64,000 bases of DNA from Ovis canadensis (lineage: Eukaryota > Chordata > Mammalia > Artiodactyla > Bovidae). Under the pieces are notes generated by a model. The model saw only the letters and a program-made list of their open reading frames with translations. It searched no databases and had not been told where the DNA came from. The position numbers and the translations under genes are program-made. The DNA lies in the NCBI RefSeq assembly GCF_042477335.2, contig NC_091254.1:92221501-92285500 (forward strand). The letters are read 5' to 3'. This document shows, one piece after another, positions 1-11,121 of the stretch (positions within the stretch are counted from its first letter, which is position 1; every line of letters begins with the position of its first letter).

Positions 1-296
1 TTCTCCTCCTGCCCCCAATCCCTCCCAGCATCACAGTCTTTTCCAATGAGTCAACTCTTCGCATGAGGTGGCCAAAGTACTGGAGCTTCAGCTTTAGCAT
101 CAGTCCTTCCAAAGAACACCCAGGGCTGATCTCCTTTAGAATGGACTGGTTGGATCTCCTTGCAGTCCAAGGGACTCTCAAGAGTCTTCTCCAACACCAC
201 AGTTCAAAAGCATCAATTCTTCAGTGCTCAGCTTTCTTCACAGTCCAACTCTCACATCCATACATGACCACTGGAAAAACCATAGCCTTGACTTAG
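1..296 (-). mobile_element. BovB LINE 3'-end / ART2A-like fragment
   Basis: Read on the minus strand, this is the familiar 3' part of the BovB (RTE-clade) LINE, also carried by ART2A/Bov-A-type elements. The ruminant signature of a run of Gln/Arg-rich C-terminal reverse-transcriptase codons is visible in decayed form. The element is cut by the window edge and ends near 'ccttgactta'. Stops and frameshifts show it is dead. Confidence 0.88.
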
Positions 297-385
297 CCCC
301 ATGTATTTTTCAGCCTAACAAGCTTTATAAAGATACTCAGGTATTTGGACCTCACAAAAATAGTGTTAGTGAAGGTCACACAAAA

Positions 386-562
386 TTTATTTCTTTATTT
401 TTAATTGAAAGATAATTGCTTTACAAAGTTGTATTGGTTTCTGCCATACATCAGCGTGAGTCAGTCAAAGGTATATATCCGTCCCCTTCCTCCTGAAACT
501 CTCCTACCTCCCACCATCCCACCTCTCTATGTTGCCACAGAGCACAAGGTTGAGCTCCCTGT
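386..562 (-). mobile_element. L1 3'-end fragment (ruminant type)
   Basis: The stretch 'gataattgctttacaaag' followed by 'ggtttctgccatacatca' and a CCTCCC-rich block is the antisense of a ruminant L1 3' region. The same module recurs at about 44.2 kb. Boundaries are approximate. Confidence 0.6.
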
Positions 563-661
563 AAACAGGGCTTATAGTGGATATGAAATGAATGTAGTCA
601 AACTTAGAAGAAAAAATACAACTCTTCCAGGGTGTTCTCTTAATATTAGGAGTCACTATTT

Positions 662-905
662 AGCCAAACAGAATCTAAAATATGATACAAACGAATTTAT
701 TTACAAAACAGCAACAGATTCACAGACACAGGAAACAAATTTTAGGTTACCAAAAAAGAAATAAGGTGGGCAAAGGATAAATTAGGACTTTGGGATTAGC
801 AGATGCAAGCTAAAATATATAAAATAAACAGTAAGGTCCTACTATATAGCACAGCAAACTATATTCAATATCTCACAAAAAGCCATGATGATAGAGATTA
901 TGAAA
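662..905 (+). mobile_element. L1 3'-UTR fragment
   Basis: 'gaatctaaaatatgatacaa', 'ggataaattagga.tttggg' and 'tatagcacagcaaactata' are hallmarks of the artiodactyl L1 3' end in sense orientation. It lies inverted relative to the L1 piece at 386-562. The same module occurs at 2,108-2,706. Confidence 0.65.
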
Positions 906-978
906 AAAGCATATATGACTGAATGCTTAGCTGGATTCGGAAAGCATAAGTTTTAATACTCTCAGTGTAGTTTACGGT

Positions 979-1097
979 TCTCCTGGAGAAGGAAACGGCA
1001 ACCCACTCCAGGAGTCTTGCCTGGGGCATTCCATGCACAGAGGAGCCTGGAGGGCCACAGTCCATGGGCTCACACAGTTGAGCGCCTAATCCACCAC
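979..1097 (+). mobile_element. BovA SINE unit
   Basis: This short BovA body begins 'tcctggagaaggaaacggca' and has the 'acagaggagcctgg' core, with no tRNA-like head. It is diverged from the usual Bov-tA body. Confidence 0.8.
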
Positions 1098-1771
1098 CAT
1101 AGTTTATGGTTATGGTTTCATCCAGAGATGTGGCTGTGTAACCAGGATCCTCAGGACGGAGCACACAAAAATAGTGACCCTGGAACCAGAAGCCGCTACA
1201 TAGTCCATCAGCTCCAGGGCAGATTGAAAGCGACGAGTCCCAGCTGGATGGAGGAATCAATCTCCTCCTCCCACCAGGCCCTCTGCATCTCCCACAGCAG
1301 TCCACCGACCCTCAGGAACAGCAACCTCCCCATCGGTTCCTGCATCAGGAGGTGGGCAGTACCTGGAGGGGTATGGGCTAGAGCCCCTGGTGCTTCTGCT
1401 CCCTGCATCCAAGACTCACTGGGCGTGGACAGACATCGTCCACCCAGGGGCCCACATCCAGGTCCCCAGTCAGGGAGAAAACAATGGCCAAACAGGGCCT
1501 TCCTCCCAACCTCACCATCAGTTCGTTGGATGAGGGTGGGCAGGGACAGTGCAGACACCAGGGAGCCAAGAACCCATCACGGGAAGAGGGAAGGAGGCAA
1601 AGGGAGGCAGAACCACGTGTGAACCGGGCTTGAAGCTCCCAGAAGGCTTTCAGACTTCTTTACAAGTTCAAAGAAAAAGTATTAAGCATTGCAAGGCTGC
1701 AATTACTGAGCGTTATACCCCAGACACAGAGTTCTTCTAACTGAGGAGTTCAGTGCAACCTCACTGGCCTC
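1098..1771. other. Non-repeat stretch, no gene seen
   Basis: This is moderately GC-rich sequence with no recognised repeat. Overlapping chance ORFs on both strands (up to 201 codons, which begins inside the BovA unit) show no recognisable protein similarity, so no gene is called. Confidence 0.4.
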
Positions 1772-1984
1772 CTTTCATGGCTCAGCATGTAAAGAACCCA
1801 CCTGCAATGCAAGAGACAGGGGAGCTGCAGGTTCGATCCCTGGGTTGGGAAGACCTCCTGGAGGAGGGCATGGCAACCCACTCCAGTGTCCCTGCCTGGA
1901 GAATCCCAAGGATAGCGGAGCCTGGCAGGCTACAGTCCATGGGGTCGCAAAGCGTCGGGCACAACTGAGCGACTAACAAACACT
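1772..1984 (+). mobile_element. Bov-tA SINE
   Basis: It has a tRNA-derived head ('ggttcgatccctgggttggg' is the T-arm/B-box region) followed by the BovA body and an 'actgagcgactaac' tail. It is close to full length (about 210 bp). Confidence 0.92.
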
Positions 1985-2107
1985 TGTTCACTGGTCACTC
2001 ACCTGTGCAGCTGATCCTAAGACATATTCCTGTGTTAGCTCAGCCAAAGCAGTGCAGTTAAATGTCAACTGGAAAGGAAAACGGGCATATTATCCATCAA
2101 AGTTAAG

Positions 2108-2706
2108 GTTCTCACTACTCAGCCATAAAAAGAATGAAATGTCATTTGCAGCAACATGAATGAATCTAGAGACTATCATGCTAAGTGGAGTAAGTCAGAG
2201 AAAAACAAATATAACTATAATGTGCTATCACTGATTTGTGGAATCTAAAATATGATACAAATGAACTTATTTACGAAATAGAAATTGTCACAGGCATAGG
2301 AAACAAACGTACCGTTACCAAAGAAAAAGAGGACGGGGGAAGGATAAATTAGGACCTTGGGATTAGCAGACACAAACTGAGGAGGGCAAGGCAACCCACT
2401 GCAGTCTCCTTGCCTGGAGAGTCCCATGGACACAGGAGCCTGGTCGGCTGCAGTCCATCGGGTTGCAAAGAACTGGACACAACTGAAACGACTTAGCTCA
2501 CGCACCCACAAACCACCATGTATAAAATAGATTAACAACAAGGTCTTACTGTATAGCACAGGAAACTATATTTGATATCTCACAGTAAACCATAATGGAA
2601 AAGAATATATATATATATATTATGAACATATATATATATGTTACCGAATCACTTTGCTGTATCCCAAAAGTTAACATGTTGTAAGTCAATTATGCTTCCA
2701 TAAAAA
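2108..2706 (+). mobile_element. L1 3' end, interrupted by a BovA unit
   Basis: The end of L1 ORF2 ('actcagccataaaaagaatg', 'gactatcatgctaagtggag') runs into the L1 3'-UTR and a '(TA)n ... aatcactttgctgta' tail. It is interrupted at 2,378-2,506 by a younger BovA unit, so the L1 is older than the SINE. Confidence 0.75.
2378..2506 (+). mobile_element. BovA SINE nested in L1
   Basis: This headless BovA body sits inside the L1 3'-UTR. 'cacaaac' occurs on both sides (2,371-2,377 and 2,507-2,513) as a short target-site duplication. Joining the flanks restores continuous L1 order. Confidence 0.85.
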
Positions 2707-2898
2707 ATTAAAATAAAAACCCAAGGTTCTATCTCTGTTCTTACCAGTCAGTAACTAGTGTTTGCTCAGTACCTACTGAGCCTTGTATTGGGATTAACTA
2801 AGGGTGCTGCATTTTGGAAAAGATGGAATTCAGGTACATATTTAATTGCATGAAACCACCTCTCTTGGATAAAATTAGATTATTAGCATACTGATGAT
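2707..2898. other. Non-coding, no feature recognised
   Basis: This AT-rich unique sequence follows the L1 tail. A weak MIR/L2-like stretch may lie around 2,750-2,810, but it is too diverged to call. Confidence 0.3.
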
Positions 2899-2998
2899 GA
2901 GAAAGAGGAGGAAGAAGAGGCGGAAAGAATATGGAGGGGGAGAAGGAGGAGGGGGAGAGAAGAAAGAGGAGGTGAAACGAGAGGAAGAGGAGTGGAGA
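2899..2998 (+). repeat. Polypurine (GA-rich) tract
   Basis: About 100 nt are almost entirely A and G, in irregular GAGGAAGAA-like units. It is simple sequence abutting a CHR SINE. It has no coding potential worth calling. Confidence 0.85.
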
Positions 2999-3170
2999 CT
3001 TCCCTGGTGGTCCAGAGGTTAAGAGTGCTTTGCAGCACAGGGGATGGGGTTCAATCCCTGCTTGGGAACTAAGATCCCACTATGCTGTGGCAACTAATGC
3101 CACTCACCACAGCTAGAGAGCCCACACCACAATCACAGTCTTGGAGAGATCAAACAGAGCTGTACTTTTA
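2998..3170 (+). mobile_element. CHR-type SINE
   Basis: The start 'acttccctggtggtccagag', the B-box-like 'ggttcaatccctgcttggg' and the CHR body 'aactaagatcccac' mark the cetartiodactyl CHR family. An A18-class homopolymer follows at 3,210-3,226. Confidence 0.8.
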
Positions 3171-3229
3171 ATAAATCCCAACAATTACTACTAATTTCTT
3201 CTTGCTGGTAAAAAAAAAAAAAAAAACAG

Positions 3230-3711
3230 TAAGATAATATGTCTGAGTTAGTCATGATTAGATAGAATTCAGCCAGAATAATGTCAACTGTTTATGTCAT
3301 TAGTCACGCAACTAGTTTAACTTGCTCTGAGTTTTCCCATTATAAAGCAAATAGAATGCAATTTACTCAAAGCTTTTTACTAGAATTTAAGAGCACCACG
3401 AGCTACTTCTTCTGTTTTCCGGGCATATATTTATGTAATTTTACTTTCCTAGTGTGTATAGTTTGTCTTTTAAAAAATACTTACAATGATGTTTCTGCAA
3501 ATGTCCTTATTTACTGGTTGAGCTGTAGTTATAAAAACTCATTTCGTTTGCATCTAACTGAATTTCAAAGTTTATAGAAAGACATTTATATTAGTCAACC
3601 CCCCCAAAATAAGTTTTGTTTTAATGCTACTATTAATTATTAGCTCCAAGCAAGATAGAACATCAAAGTTAACCTTAAAAAGCCACGAAAAAGGAGTAGG
3701 GGTTGTTGTTT
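3230..3711. other. Non-coding, no repeat recognised
   Basis: This AT-rich unique sequence has a 98-codon chance ORF at 3,281-3,577 with no recognisable similarity and no splice context. No gene is called. Confidence 0.35.
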
Positions 3712-3822
3712 GTTTTTTTTGGCTGAGCCACGTGGATTGTGGATCTTCGTTCCCTGCCTGTGGATTGAACCTGGGCCCCCAGCAGTGGAAGTGCAGAGTC
3801 CTGACCACTGGACTGCCAGGAA
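3712..3822 (-). mobile_element. CHR-type SINE fragment
   Basis: The minus strand reads as a CHR head ('tcctggcagtccagtggtca') and ends in a body fragment with 'ggctgagccacg' on the plus strand. A T-run at the 5' side of the plus strand is the A-tail. Confidence 0.75.
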
Positions 3823-4049
3823 ATTTTAAAAAAGATGTGTTTTTAGTGGTGTCCAAATTATGCTTTACTTGTAATGATCCTCTTAAGTACCAGTCCAGTA
3901 CCAGTTTGCTCTGCCTTTCCAGTTTCAGTTTTAATTTATGATGCACACTTTTAAAAGACATTTTTTCCTTATCCTAGAAAGAACCATGACTGTTGGGTAT
4001 ATGGGATAAACTCTAATAACAATATATTGAATGCCATGAGTATGCCGTG

Positions 4050-4260
4050 TGGGCTTCCCTGTTAGCACAGTGGGAAAGAACCCGCCTGCCAGTGCAGGAG
4101 ATGCAAGAGACGCAGGTTCAATTCCTGGGTCAGGAAGATCCCCAGAGAAGGAAATGGCAACCCACTCCAGGATTCTTGCCTGGGAGATCCTATGGACAAA
4201 GGAGCCTGGTGGGCTACGGTCCATGGGTTCACTAACAGCCGACACAATTGAGCAGGCACA
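4050..4260 (+). mobile_element. Bov-tA SINE
   Basis: Full-length tRNA-headed SINE, starting 'gggcttccctgttagcacag', with a BovA body. Its tail passes directly into a (CA)n microsatellite. Confidence 0.92.
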
Positions 4261-4266
4261 CGTGCG

Positions 4267-4291
4267 CACACACACACACACACACACACAC
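4267..4291 (+). repeat. (CA)12 microsatellite
   Basis: A perfect dinucleotide run at the 3' end of the preceding Bov-tA, a usual birthplace of such repeats in ruminants. Confidence 0.95.
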
Positions 4292-5751
4292 TTGATAAGC
4301 CTCAATGTTTTCCAAAATAAGCCTCCTAACATCTCTAGTTACATATGATATGTTTTGACACTTTTTTCATTGAGTTGAAATTAGAAACTCCAGTAATCAG
4401 TACCCTCAACTCCAGATGAACAGTATTTTAAGTGTTAGTTTCTGACTTTGCTTTCACTTGCGTCACAGTGGGGCTGGGGTGAAGGAGGTGTGGGGCTGGG
4501 TCCATCGTAGCCACCTGAACGGCTTGGATCCTGAAAGGGGGAGGCCTCCCGGCAAATGAGAGTACCCTGCTCTACAGCAAAGGATCGGGGAGTCTGGGCT
4601 GGCCTGAGTGGCGCCTGCTCCGCTGTTACCGCAGCAGAGCCTCGGGATCGTTCTCCTTGTTCCATAAGTGCCCGGGAGTGAGTCTTCAGACCTATCGTAC
4701 TGAGGGACCCAGATGAAAGAAGATCAGATTGGTGGTTTCTGATTCCCTTGGCTAATACAGGAGCCATCAGAATAGGTGGGGTTTATTCACGTATAAATGA
4801 ATGCTTTGGACTATGAAGCCTTTTAATTTCCACTGGACTAGAACAGTGCCTATTACAGTGCCTGATACACTAGGAACTCGAATTTTGAGCAACTAAACAT
4901 CTGAGACTTTCAACTCTTTGAAACAAAGAAATTCTACTTCCCTCTGACTCCTTTTAAATGTCAGAATGAATCAGCATATTCTACAAATGTCTACTAAGAA
5001 ACTCTCTTGGGGGAAAAAATGTTTTTTCAGAAAAATCACTTCTATAGTCTATGTATTAAGAAAACCTATTTTGAGGGGGGAAAAAATTGCCAGTCTTCCA
5101 GTCCTGGCAATGTAAGTGACAGAACCAGGCAAATTACATCTACACTCTGACAAATTACATCTATCTCTGACAGATTTTCCAGAAATCTATGACTGTATGA
5201 TTTAATACACTTAAATAACAAGGAATCTACCAGGAAATTGTGGAGTCAAAGATATGAAATGTGTGCATTCAACCCCTGCCTGTTCTAGATGGAAGTCCTA
5301 ACCTATGAAACACCAGCTGCACATCAAGACCATACAGAGGTATCATAACCGAAGGAAGAAAAGGACGAAAATGTCCAGAAAGGCTTCTTTATGGTATACG
5401 TGCTCACTGCAATGCAGACTTCAGGGAAAGACACTCTTGTTTCAGTACCAGGAAAAATTCATTTTTCTTAATTACAATAATCCCTGTTAGCATTGTCTGG
5501 TGGGTCTCAAGGCATTTAAACACTATCAATATTTAAACTAAGGTGTATTGTTTATTTAATATAAATTTAATATTTAATTTTATAATCTTTTTTGAATCAC
5601 AGAGCCTTTCAGGGAGGTGATGAAAGCTCTGGGCCTAATTTTCAGGAAATAATACATTCACACAAAATTATGCCCCAAATTGCAGGTGATCCATGGACCT
5701 CAGGTTAACAGTCATATATCTATGAATATCCAGGAGCTGCTCAGACCTTTG
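4292..5751. other. Intergenic, no gene recognised
   Basis: 4,440-4,760 is GC-richer with a 110-codon minus-strand ORF of no recognisable family. The rest is AT-rich. A decayed L2/MIR end may lie at 4,840-4,900. I see no splice-consistent coding sequence. Confidence 0.35.
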
Positions 5752-5978
5752 CACTTCCCAGGTGGCACCAGTGTGGTAAAGAACCCACCTGCCAACTTAA
5801 GAGACTTAAAAGTCTCAGGTTTGACCCCTGGTTAGGAAGATTCTCCTAGAGAAGGGCATGGCAGCCCACTCCCGGGTTCCTGCCTGAAGAATCCCATGGA
5901 CAGAGGAACCTGGTGGGCTACAGTCCACAGGGTCACACAGAGTTGGACACAACTTGAAGGGACTTTACACACACGCAC
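5752..5978 (+). mobile_element. Bov-tA SINE
   Basis: Complete but diverged Bov-tA. Imperfect duplications 'tcagacctttg' and 'tcagatcttta' flank it (5,741-5,751 and 5,979-5,989), consistent with a target-site duplication. Confidence 0.9.
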
Positions 5979-6170
5979 TCAGATCTTTAAATATATAGAT
6001 ATTTATTACATATTATTTCACATAATATTATACAATATATATTTATCTTCTGCCACAGAATAGTTTGAAACTATTTGCAAAAGGAATCACATCATATCAG
6101 AATTTGTTACAAAATTAAACTTACAGGAAATAAAAATGATTTAAACATTTATCTAAGTAGCAGGGTTTCA

Positions 6171-6395
6171 GGACTTCCCAGGTGATGCTAATGGTAGAGA
6201 ATTTGCCTGCAAATGCAGGAGATGTAAAAGACTCGGGTTCAGTCTTTGGGTCGGGAAGATCTCCTGGAGGAGGGCATGGCAACCCACTCCAGTATTCTTG
6301 CCTGGAGACTCCCACGGACAGAGGAGCCTGGTGGGCTACAGCCCATGGGGTCACAAAGAGTCAGACATGACTTAAGAGACTGGGTGTGGACGCAC
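6171..6395 (+). mobile_element. Bov-tA SINE with clean target-site duplication
   Basis: Full-length Bov-tA starting 'ggacttcccaggtgatgcta'. It is bounded by a perfect 14-bp duplication 'gtagcagggtttca' at 6,157-6,170 and 6,396-6,409, which fixes both ends of the insertion. Confidence 0.95.
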
Positions 6396-6409
6396 GTAGC
6401 AGGGTTTCA

Positions 6410-6786
6410 CTAATCTCTGATGGATAATGTAATAATGAAATAAAAGCCAGTCAACAAAGAGAAACACATTTTTGTAATGAGCAAATTTGGAATATATTAG
6501 GATTTGAAGAGACTTCTTTTCACTGGGCATAATAAATCAAATTACCATGAGAAAAGAGAACATAAAAATGTTTGTAATCCACTTAGCTTATTTTAGCAAA
6601 AATGGTTTCAAGATGGTCACTAGTTTCACTTGACTGTGACATTTGTCTAATTTTAGGGGCAAAGAAACTTGTATTTTCATTTCATTCATTCACTTTCTCA
6701 AAAACATCATCTTATCTCCCAGGAAAACATGGGCTGTCCAGGCTCAAAACTCTGTTCAAAAGCTCTATATTGAAAAATAATAATAA
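6410..6786. other. Intergenic, nothing recognised
   Basis: AT-rich unique DNA between two SINEs. Only short chance ORFs are present. Confidence 0.3.
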
Positions 6787-6903
6787 TTTCCCTGGTGGTC
6801 CAGTGGCTAAGACTCTGTGCTCCCAATGCCGGGGCCCAGGTTTGATCCCTGGTTGGAGAACTAGATCCCGCATAAGACATGGCACAGCCAAATAATAAAT
6901 AGA
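6787..6903 (+). mobile_element. CHR-type SINE fragment
   Basis: It begins 'ttccctggtggtccagtggc', contains 'ggtttgatccctggttgg' and ends in an A-rich tail 'aaataataaataga'. A-rich DNA on the left ('aataataataa') may be the matching target. Confidence 0.82.
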
Positions 6904-7578
6904 AACACCCTGCAGTGACCTTTGTGCCATGAACTGCTGCAGAATCGCAAGAATTCCTTCCAATAAGAAGCTTCCAGAAAGGAGGGCTGCCACATCTGAC
7001 ACGCTTGTGGGTGGAAATACAGGTTCTGAAAAGAGCAGGTTTATCTGATTCATCTTTCCGTCTTTCCCCCTGACAGCTCCTCGGTGACTCATTTAGCAAG
7101 GAGGCTGATCGGAGCCACAGACACACAGATTATAAGGTTCCAGAACTTCAGGCTTGCACACCATTCGCACTGTGTATAATGGTCTACAGAAGCCACTGCT
7201 CTTCCTGCACAGAGCAGCTGCTCTGTGTTTCTGCAGGGAAATGAAATTCTTTTCTTGTTGATTTCTTTTCCCCTATGAGTTAGAAGCAAATATTTGCCAC
7301 CTGGACTCTTTCCGGTCTTCAGCTTCTGTCTGATGCTAAAGCAAGCCTGGTAGGCCAGTGGATAAAAAGTAAGGCTTCAAAGAAGCAGACTGGAAATCAG
7401 AGTGAGGCTTGTTCGTATTTTCCTCAGATTACTGAAGCAAAGCCTCAGCCACATTACAGCTTTGTGACTTCAGCACCTGCCTGTCAAAATCAATGAGGAT
7501 AGCCAATCCAGTTGCCTAATCCTGGATGCATATTTCTTTTTTTAAATTCTTCCAATAACTGCACATATCACACTTTAA
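6904..7578. other. Intergenic, nothing definite
   Basis: Unique sequence with mixed composition. A weak MIR-like stretch around 7,340-7,470 is possible. No coding exon is supported. Confidence 0.3.
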
Positions 7579-7794
7579 AGTGAAAGAAAGTGAAAGGGAA
7601 GTCACTTAGTTGTGTCCGACTCTTTGCGACCCCATGGATTGTAATATATCAGGCTCCTCTGACCATGGGATTTTCCAGACAAGAGTACTGGAGTGGGTTG
7701 CCATTTCCTTCTGTACGGGGTCTTCCTGATCCAGAGATCAAACTGCATTGCAGGCAGATGCTTTACCATCTGAACCACCAGGGAAGCCCGATAG
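7579..7794 (-). mobile_element. Bov-tA SINE
   Basis: Reverse-oriented element: the tail 'tgaaagaaagtgaaaggga' is on the left and the head 'accaccagggaagccc' on the right. Flanked by 'cactttaa' at 7,571-7,578 and 7,795-7,802. Confidence 0.93.
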
Positions 7795-8020
7795 CACTTT
7801 AAGGCACTCTGTAACATGCGTGGCTTTGGAGTTGCAGGGCTTAATAACCAGATTGCATAACCGCTCTCTGGTCATACACATCCTTCTTTCCTGCCTCATA
7901 CATCCTAGGTCCTCAGTAACGTGTCCATCCTTTTGTTGAAATGAGCATCAAATGCCTGGTTTGCTTTTCAATCTATTTACAAAAAGCATACAGATCAATG
8001 ACTTTAATTTCTTAAGTAGA

Positions 8021-8687
8021 TTCAGTTCAGTTCAGTTCAGTTGCTCAGTCGTGTCTGACTCTTTGTGACCTCATGAATCGCAGCACGCCAGGCCTCCCTG
8101 TCCATCACCAACACCCAGAGTTCACTCAGATTCACGTCCATCGAGTCCGTGATGCCATCCAGCCATCTCATCCTCTGTCGTCCCCTTCTCCTCCTGCGCC
8201 CAATCCCTCCCAGCATCAGAGTCTTTTCCAATGAGTCAGCTCTTCGCATGAGGTGGCCAAAGTACTGGAGTTTCAGCTTTAGCATCATTCCTTCCAAAGA
8301 AATCCCAGGGCTGATCTCCTTCAGAATGGACTGGTTGGATCTCCTTGCAGTCCAAGGGACTCTCAAGAGTCTTCTCCAACACCACAGTTCAAAAGCATCA
8401 ATTCTTTGGTGCTCAGCCTTCTTCATAGTCCAACTCTCTCATCCATACATGACCACAGGAAAAACCATAGCCTTGACTAGACGGACCTTAGTCGGCCAAG
8501 TAATGTCTCTGCTTCTGAATATGCTATCTAGGTTGGTCATAACTTTTCTTCCAAGGAGTAAGCATCTTTTAATTTCATGGCAGCAGTCACCATCTGCAGT
8601 GATTTTGGAGCCCCCCAAAATAAAGCCTGACACTGTTTCCACTGTTTCCCCATCTATTTCCCATGAAGTGATGGGACTGGATGCCAT
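8021..8687 (-). mobile_element. BovB LINE 3' end (5'-truncated)
   Basis: At about 667 bp this is the longest BovB piece in the window. The minus strand begins at codons related to 'PITSWEIDGETVETVS', passes through 'KITADGDC' and '[10 protein letters not shown]'-like C-terminal reverse-transcriptase sequence, and ends in the '(GAACT)n'-type tail, seen on the plus strand as TTCAG repeats. Frameshifts break the reading frame, so it is a dead 5'-truncated copy. Confidence 0.92.
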
Positions 8688-8803
8688 AAACAGAATTAAA
8701 ACTATACAGTTTTTAAAGATGTATTCATGAAAGACCACATACAACACTCAGTACAGTGAGTGCACGTGCCAGTAGGGCCTGGATCATTCACTATTTTTTG
8801 TTG

Positions 8804-9031
8804 CTGTTGTTGCTTAGTTGCTAAGTTGTAACTGACTCTTTTGTGACCCCATGGACTGTAGCCCCACACCCTCTGGCTCCTCTGTCCACGGCATCTTCCA
8901 GGCAAGAATAATGGAGTGGGTTGCCATTCCCTTCTCCAAGGAATCTTCCCAACCCAGGGATCGAGCCCGCGTCTCCTGTGTCTCCTGCATCACAGGCAGA
9001 TTCTTTACCGCTTAGCCACTGGGGAAGCCAA
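8804..9031 (-). mobile_element. Bov-tA SINE
   Basis: Complete reverse Bov-tA. A 'tattttt(t)gttg' motif occurs on both sides (8,792-8,803 and 9,032-9,042), a likely target-site duplication differing by one T. Confidence 0.92.
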
Positions 9032-9042
9032 TATTTTTGTTG

Positions 9043-9835
9043 TTATAGTTTCCTCCTCAAACTCAGAAATTTTTAAGTTACAAATATTTGGCTGGATAGA
9101 TGAGTCAAAAGATGAAGACAGCATTAACCCAGCCTTGCAAACATTTTTTTTTTTTTTTTGGAAAAAAATTGCCTGGCATCAATAAATTAATGAATGACCA
9201 GTAAAGTTTTCTTGAGAGTTTTCCATACACTTTAGTATCACAAAAGAGATTTTTTATGGACTATACACTCTATTCTAGTGATGTCAAAAGGTTTATACTA
9301 GTCCTGAAAGCTACATGCCTTCTATTAATACAGACCAAGACCTACTCTTTACAGTTATTGATTAATACTGATAGAAGGCCCAGAAGGAGGTGTGACCAAT
9401 GGAAGCATCACATAGCTCAGGACTCTCGAGGGGTCATAAGAAGCTCATTCACCAAAGGTGAGATGACCTTAGGCCCCAGCTGACTGATTTCTCCAGCTGA
9501 CAAAAACCTGATTTTTCACGCAAAAATACAAATTACACCTATTTCTTTTCAATCATTTCAGTGTAAGAATAAGGAAATATAGAACATAATAAGTATATGT
9601 TGGATGTACTATAAAGAAATTTAAGTATAAGAATAAAGAAATATGTACAACCTGGGTTAATATAGGCTGTGAGTAGAGACCAAACAGAGGGTTAGGAGGA
9701 CATTCGAAACTTCATTGCTATTATAATTAAATAATGTTACTTTCATACTTGAGAAGGGCGAGCTTTTACCTCTTCTAAGGTATTAAAACAGTATTGAGTG
9801 GATCTCGCTGCCTAGAGGAAAAGCTGTTTTCATTT
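9043..9835. other. Intergenic, nothing recognised
   Basis: AT-rich unique DNA with a T17 run near 9,145. A short internal echo of 'gtaagaataaggaaatat' near 9,560 and 'ataagaataaagaaatat' near 9,630 hints at an old local duplication. Confidence 0.3.
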
Positions 9836-10027
9836 CACTACCATGAAGTGGTAAAGAATCTGCCTGCCAATACAGGATACATGGGTTCGAACCCTGGGTT
9901 GGGAAGATCCCCTGGAGGAGGGCATGGCAACCTGCTCCAGCATTCTTGCCTGGAGAATTTCATGGACAGAGGAGCCTGGTGGGCTACAGTCCATGGGGTC
10001 ACAAAGTGTCAGACTTACAACAACAAC
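9836..10027 (+). mobile_element. Bov-tA SINE (slightly 5'-truncated)
   Basis: B-box 'gggttcgaaccctgggttgg' and a full BovA body. The first few bases of the head look lost or diverged. It ends in an ACAACAACA tail. Confidence 0.9.
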
Positions 10028-10410
10028 CATATGAAATTACAGGTTGTTTTCCTTTATTCCTTGATATAGTTATTCAATCAATATTTCCTGAGAGTCTGCT
10101 AGTTGATGAGAGGGTAGCTTGTAACCACTCCATACGTGTGCAGTTCTTACGTGCTGTAATTCTTGAATTTACAAGATCTTGTTATACTGTGGGGGCAGCT
10201 GTGTGGGCAGAAAGAGGAACCGTATGTGAAAGGTAAAATTTCACAGCAAACAGTAAGTCATCCCTTTTGCCACTCATATCAGAAAGACATCTTTCTAAGC
10301 CCCCAAATCAGAAATGAACAGCAGGCTTTAGTTGGTCAGAATTCAGTGTAAAATATTGTGCCTGGAAGACTAGAAAGGGCCCTTGCCTGAATATACTACA
10401 AGTCAATACA
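10028..10410. other. Intergenic, possible L2 remnant
   Basis: The sequence 'ttattcaatcaatatttcct' and what follows resembles the start of an L2/MIR-like 3' region, but similarity is weak. No gene is seen. Confidence 0.3.
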
Positions 10411-10591
10411 AAGGGAGACTCTACTTTCTTTGGATAAATTCTTTGGTTTTGATTCAACATAAGAAGGATTCAGAATAAACATCAGGGTCCTGAACTGTTA
10501 TGAAGGGAGACTCTACTTTCTTTGGATAAATTCTTTGGTTTTGATTCAACATAGGAAGGATTCAGAATAAACATCAGGGTCCTGAACTGTT
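10411..10591 (+). repeat. 92-bp tandem direct duplication
   Basis: Two head-to-tail copies start at 10,411 and 10,503, each beginning 'aagggagactctactttc'. They differ at a single position ('aacataagaagg' against 'aacataggaagg'), so the duplication is recent. The unit resembles no repeat family I recognise. Confidence 0.95.
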
Positions 10592-11121
10592 TGTACATCT
10601 TTCTCCTTCAAGACCTCGAATTATCACTAGATCATCAGTTTGTAGGAGATGAGAGGAGACAGCATCTTGCGTACAGTTTGACCGGTTATACTTGGAATGT
10701 TGCCAGAACTCAGAGGAAAACTAAGTGAGCTGCTGGTTTAGGTCAGCACATCACTGCTGAGCTGGGGTTTGAAGACTGAGCAGGAGGAAGGAAGGCTGGT
10801 CCAGGAATCAGGAACAGCATCAGCAAAGGCGCAAGGGTGTGGAAATATTTCTTTCATTTGGGGACTGGAAGTGAGCAGTGTGCCATGGCCAGAAAACAAA
10901 AAGAGGTAAGTGATTGGCAACAAAAAATTGTTAAAGCCCTTAGTGATGGAAAAACCCCTTAGAACAGAAATTTTGATGCGGGACCTTAAACAAGCACCCC
11001 AACTGTCTTGGACCTCAATGACAATAGAAACAAAGGAAGGTAAATAATCTCCAAGACTCTTTTCTGGGTGAAAAACTAAATGATTTAAAAGCCATTCATG
11101 TAAAAAATATACCTGAATATT
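10592..11121. other. Intergenic, no gene recognised
   Basis: Unique sequence. A 201-codon minus-strand ORF spans part of it but its N-terminal third is reverse-strand BovB sequence and the remainder has no recognisable similarity. Confidence 0.35.

Noticed and set aside
1017-1622. A 201-codon plus-strand ORF
   Set aside because: It begins inside a BovA SINE; composition is biased and overlapping ORFs exist in other frames.
8149-8730. A 193-codon plus-strand ORF
   Set aside because: It is the reverse complement of BovB LINE sequence; the real ancestral coding strand is minus and is broken.
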